Shown piece after piece: positions 60,885-64,000 of a DNA stretch of 64,000 nt. The DNA is taken from the NCBI GenBank assembly GCA_030549775.1, contig CM060173.1, positions 64,298,367 through 64,362,366 on the forward strand, written 5' to 3'. A model generated the notes under the pieces. It was not told the origin of the DNA and did not search any database. It saw nothing but the letters and a program-made list of their open reading frames with translations. Position 1 is the stretch's first letter; each line of letters starts with the position of its first letter. Source of the DNA: Tamarix chinensis. Taxonomy: Eukaryota > Streptophyta > Magnoliopsida > Caryophyllales > Tamaricaceae. Both the position numbers and the translations under genes were made by a program.

Positions 60885-61220
60885 CCAGTTGAATGATATA
60901 TTATGAGTACCAATCCACCGGATATAATAGCTGCCCGGGAGGTTTTGCCCTGTATGATGTTTATGAATACCGGTCCACCTGATATAATAGTGACCTAGGA
61001 TGTGTTGCCCTGGATGATGTATATTTGTATTCCGATCCACCGATTAGAATAGTGGGGGTCTTGAGCTCAATAAATTTGATTTGGCTGTGAATAAATTATG
61101 GAAAAATACTAATCACTTATGGTGGAATACCATGTGAGTTGGGGCCAGACCAGTCCACCGACGAATAATAGTGGTCAGGAGCGTTTTTCCCTACATGACC
61201 GGTCCACCTGAGAAAAATAG
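60885..61220 (+). repeat. Motif-A box cluster
   Basis: TCCACC starts at 60914, 60974 and 61036 (period 60-62 bp), then, after a linker containing GGAATACCATGTGAG, at 61154 and 61203. Cores read GATATAATAG, GATTAGAATAG, ACGAATAATAG and GAGAAAAATAG. The arrangement of three plus two boxes resembles the other copies. Confidence 0.85.
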
Positions 61221-61454
61221 TGGGGTTCCCACACTCACACGGATAATTATAATCTGATATGATTGATAATGATGGACTAAGGGCTTAAGGCCAAGAAGTA
61301 TCGATTGTTCTCTATGGCCTATTAATATCTAATTGATTTGTTAAGTATGTGGATGTATAAATGTGGATATTAAGTATTTACCTTTCATTATGTATGTATG
61401 TAGTATAATGTGTTGCATTGCGGGCCTGCTGTTAAGTGTGATTTAAAGGGTTAC

Positions 61455-61472
61455 TCAGTACCGTAGTACTGA
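61455..61472 (+). other. LTR 3-prime hairpin, tetraloop copy
   Basis: TCAGTAC, loop CGTA, GTACTGA: perfect 7-bp arms, preceded by TTAC. It is 427-443 bp from the LTR 3-prime end. The loop differs from the copy at 62193 but the stem is intact. Confidence 0.75.
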
Positions 61473-61898
61473 AGGGTTCTATTCGTGGGGCCCCTACCTA
61501 TTCAATAGGCAGTGTCCCTTGCAGGTCGTTCTCAGGTGCTATTCAAGTGGGCTCTTGGGAAAGAGCGTAAGGTACTATTCGTTAAATCCTAGGATTACTC
61601 TTTCACCTTTAAAATTTATGGTTTCAATGTATTTGTTGATTTTTAACCACCATTGGTGGATTATACTCTTATAAAATGTTTAATTGCGCTGCTCTGATTT
61701 AATCATTGGTTTGAATTTCTCATAAGTTGTATTTTTCTCTTTTAGCCCTAGCACTTGGTACTGGAACGGTATGAATGAACTGGTCTGGTACTAAGTGTGG
61801 TGGTAATATCCCCGGAATTCACGGTTTGCTATTTTTCTTCCACTAATTTTCTTTTAATTAAACGAAATTTTTTAGTAGTGAATTTTGGGGGTGTTACA

Positions 61899-62658
61899 AG
61901 TGGCCGGTTGCATTCTGCCATGAAGTAGTATTTCTAGTACATAAACTATAATAGTGGCCAGGTGCATTCTTTCATGAAGTAGTATTTCCGGTCCACTAGC
62001 TATAATAGTCGTCAGGTGCATTTTGCCCTATAGTAGTTATTTCTATTCCACCGTGGATATAATTTGAGAGATGTGTAAATATAGAATTAATGGCCTAAAT
62101 TCTAATAATGCTGATTAATCTGAATGATTTACTACATGCATTATCTGCCTTTTTATGTTATGCTATGTCTTAGCTATATGGTTACCTTACTCAGTACGTA
62201 GCGTACTAATCACCCTTTTCATAGGTGTTATTCATTTCCACTAGCAATGGCCCCCTGAGTCTATGTAGATAGGAGATGATGCCTATGATGATTTTGATGC
62301 TTATGATGACTTAAGTAAGACCAAGTGATGACCTAATGTACCTAGTGTGGGGTCTAAGAGGGTGTTCTTTAGACTTGCCATTTTCTATTTTGTTATTGTT
62401 TTTATTTTCCCTTGTAGTGGACATTGTTTGTAATTAATTTCTGTTCTGTATTAATATGATTTTTATTATGGTTTTTATTGATTATTCGTGTTAATAATTT
62501 TAGAATTTTAAAATCTTTAGCCTTGTGGTTAGTATGAGATTGGTCAGGGGTCAATCTTGCACTAATCACGGCAGTAGCACCCCTGCCCCGGTTTTTAGTG
62601 CATGGTTTTCCATAGCAAATAAAAATTTTCAACTATAAATTTTAAGGGTGTTATTATA
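61899..62658 (+). mobile_element. Long LTR, plus orientation, right part of the interrupted copy
   Basis: It resumes the box cut at 56944, with further boxes at 61935-62060 (CATAAACTATAATAGTGGCC, TCCACTAGCTATAATAGTCG, TTCCACCGTGGATATAAT). The hairpin is at 62193-62207. A CTTGTAGTGGACATTG phrase and an AT-rich stretch lead to AAGGGTGTTATTA near 62643-62655, a decayed GGGTGTTACA terminus. The minus-strand frame 62632-62402 is not a gene. Confidence 0.78.
62193..62207 (+). other. LTR 3-prime hairpin
   Basis: AGTACG, loop TAG, CGTACT: perfect 6-bp arms, preceded by TTACTC. It is the sense-strand counterpart of the 37351-37369 copy, about 450 bp from the LTR end. Confidence 0.75.
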
Positions 62659-62664
62659 TCACAT

Positions 62665-63020
62665 CATACTCTAAGAAGAGAAGCAACGATCAGTACACAA
62701 TCCAACCAATATTCAACATGATTTTGCTACACTAGCATCTTAAAATTGAAACTCTAGAATTCGGCAAAATAAATCATTTTCTAGAGGAAACAACAGACAG
62801 AAACTCAAGAAGCCCAGTCCCAATTTTGTGAACATTGCAAGATCACATGTCATACTGTGGAGTGATGTTATAAATTGATCATGTGGAATTTAAAACAGGT
62901 AAAGGGAAGAAGGTAATAGCTATGTCAAATATAAAAAATGACAATCCCATTTCTTCAACGACAATGTTCATTCATGAATAGTATCAACAACTACTAAATA
63001 TACTCAATCAACATCAAATC
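62665..63020 (+). pseudogene. Ty1/copia gag end with zinc knuckle, broken
   Basis: The plus strand reads RQNKSFSRGNNRQKLKKPSP, then after a frame change QFCEHCKITCHTVE, a stop, and CYKL (62821-62874). This is the CX2CX4HX4C knuckle with the usual Gly before His changed to Cys and a stop before the last Cys. It leads directly into the protease at 63036. The start of gag is missing at the junction with the LTR piece. Confidence 0.75.
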
Positions 63021-63330
63021 ACATCTAATGAAAACATGGGTTCATTTGCCTTATTTATAAGTAATGTTTGTTCCCTTTTATCTAGTAGTCAATCTTGTTG
63101 GATTCTTGATAGTGGTACCACTAAGCACATCTGTCCAAAACTATCATGTTTCAACTCTTACGCTAGTCCATCCACAAATTCATATATCACAATACCTAAT
63201 GGAAGTCGAGCACTCATTGCTAATATAGGAACAATTAAACGGTTTCCCAAAATGATACTATAAAATGTACTTTATGTCATATCTTTCAACTTTAATATGT
63301 TATTCGTTCACAAACTGTCGACACAATTAT
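63021..63330 (+). pseudogene. Ty1/copia protease
   Basis: In the open frame 63036-63263, WILDSGTTKHICP lies at 63099-63137 with the catalytic D-S-G intact, followed by TNSYITIPNGSRALIANIGTI, the usual flap-like segment. A stop at 63261 precedes NVLYVISFNFNML-like sequence in the same region. Of all the protease copies here this one is closest to intact. The D-S-G distinguishes it from the copia family at 16440 and 48541. Confidence 0.85.
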
Positions 63331-64000
63331 CTACTAATCTTGTTTTCCTTTGTCTCATTGCTTGATTCAGGACCATTAAATGAATAAATCCCTAGTCATT
63401 GGTAAAGAGAAAGGAGGATTGTATCTCGTTCAACATCACATTGCTTCGATTTTCCCAAACCCAAATGATGTTACTTGTATACCCAAACATTTTAAGATTG
63501 ATGATACTCACAATAGTGCATCTTTTGTAACTACTCATTATGTTTTCATTAAAGAACAATTATGGCATGGTCACATGGGTCATTTACCATTTTCTTTGTT
63601 AAAGTTTGTTGATCCTGATATATATTCTGATCATTCTCACATTTGCTAGATATGTCCTCAAGCAAAATTACATAGGCACCCTTTTCCTCATAGTTTAAAC
63701 AATACCTCATCCTCTTTCGATTTAATTGATATAGATATTTGGGGTCCTTACAAATATCCTACCTATAATGGTTATAGGTACTTTCTCAGTATTGTTAATG
63801 ATTTAAGTAGGGCCACTTGGGTCCATTTACTCACTCACAAAAGCACAACCTTTTCCATCATTAAATTCTTTATTGCTCATGTTAACAATAATTCAACGTT
63901 GTGAAAATTCTCAAATTTGATAATGGACAGGAATTTTGTGATAAAATTGCTATTTCTTACTATAAATCCATGGGAATTATTCATCAAACGGCCTGCATAG
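63331..64000 (+). pseudogene. Ty1/copia pre-integrase and integrase, cut by the window end
   Basis: From 63380: GLYLVQHH, LWHGHMGHLPFSLLKFV and HSHIC, then after a stop (63649) CPQAKLHRHPFP, giving the His-His-Cys-Cys zinc region. The core starts with FDLIDIDIWGPYKYPTYNGYRYFLSIVNDLSRATWVHLL (first catalytic Asp in DIWGP) near 63720-63830. Near 63905-63935, in another frame, KILKFDNGQEFCDK carries the second Asp, and GIIHQTAC follows at the edge. A frame change lies near 63900. The catalytic Glu and the RT should lie beyond the window. Confidence 0.87.

Larger units (their letters stand above)
56945..61898 (+). mobile_element. Solo giant LTR, plus orientation (4954 bp)
   Basis: Begins TGTAATCCCCTGAAA (56945) and ends TTTTGGGGGTGTTACA (61898). 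The host LTR is interrupted exactly inside a motif-A box. Only AG, not five bases, repeats at the junctions, so the duplication is lost or this arose by recombination. Sense order: C/T-rich domain 57240-58420; AT-rich body; minisatellite 59050-60240; boxes 60885-61220; hairpin 61455-61472; terminus. It is colinear with, and inverted relative to, 49962-54641. No retroelement coding. The 247-codon frame 57333-58076 is Pro/Ser/Leu/Phe low-complexity. Confidence 0.88.

Noticed and set aside
49962..61898. A 12-kb DNA transposon with about 1-kb terminal inverted repeats
   Set aside because: Each end belongs to a complete LTR with its own start and end; the left one has its own AGTTTG flanks. The inverted look comes from two insertions in opposite orientation.

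Overview
This is AT-rich nuclear DNA from a flowering plant, almost certainly a repeat-dense heterochromatic stretch of a large genome. I found no intact host gene, rRNA, tRNA or CRISPR array. What can be recognised is transposable-element debris: Ty3/gypsy, Ty1/copia and L1-type LINE coding remnants, all broken by stops and frameshifts, set among very long LTRs (about 3.3 to 6 kb) of the kind that start TGTAATACCCC and end GGGGTGTTACA. The species cannot be read from the sequence.

Layout. 1-1622: minus-oriented long-LTR fragment. 1623-2744: plus-strand gypsy integrase end. 2745-4902: pyrimidine-rich then AT-rich DNA. 4903-10939: probable old minus-oriented long LTR. 10940-11595: gypsy gag remnant, split by a clear solo LTR (11596-14940, target-site duplication CTAAG). 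14946-16260: decayed DNA ending in an LTR terminus. 16440-16990: copia protease scrap. 17010-17372: LTR end. About 17700-22392: degenerate L1-type LINE. 22393-29142: AT-rich, with a GC-rich retroelement-like insert at 24421-26220. 29143-33400: two long LTRs in opposite orientation. 33401-36898: minus-strand gypsy (RT, RNase H, integrase, LTR). 36899-38642: LTR fragment and a plus-strand gypsy 3-prime end. 38790-42100: minus-strand copia. 42100-45186: LTR-like DNA and a fourth gypsy 3-prime end. 45187-54820: minus-strand copia with both LTRs; its 5-prime LTR is split by a 4.7-kb solo LTR (49962-54641). 54821-62658: plus-oriented long LTR split by a 4.95-kb solo LTR (56945-61898). 62665-64000: plus-strand copia running off the edge.

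The most interesting theme is the architecture of the giant LTRs. In sense order the copies tend to carry: a start TGTAATACCCC; a strongly pyrimidine-rich domain of about 1 kb; a (TTA)n stretch; an exon-like block with splice-consensus edges; a minisatellite domain whose unit differs completely between copies; a cluster of 50-62 bp boxes containing CCACCGGCTATAATAGTGG or variants; a short hairpin at a nearly fixed 415-475 bp from the 3-prime end; and the terminus GGGGTGTTACA. Some copies also carry many near-palindromic AAACCAATCGATTGGTTT units. Nothing suggests that any element here is still active on its own. Order of events can be read in places: the copia element at 45187 predates the solo LTR inside it, and the plus LTR at 54821 predates the one inside it.
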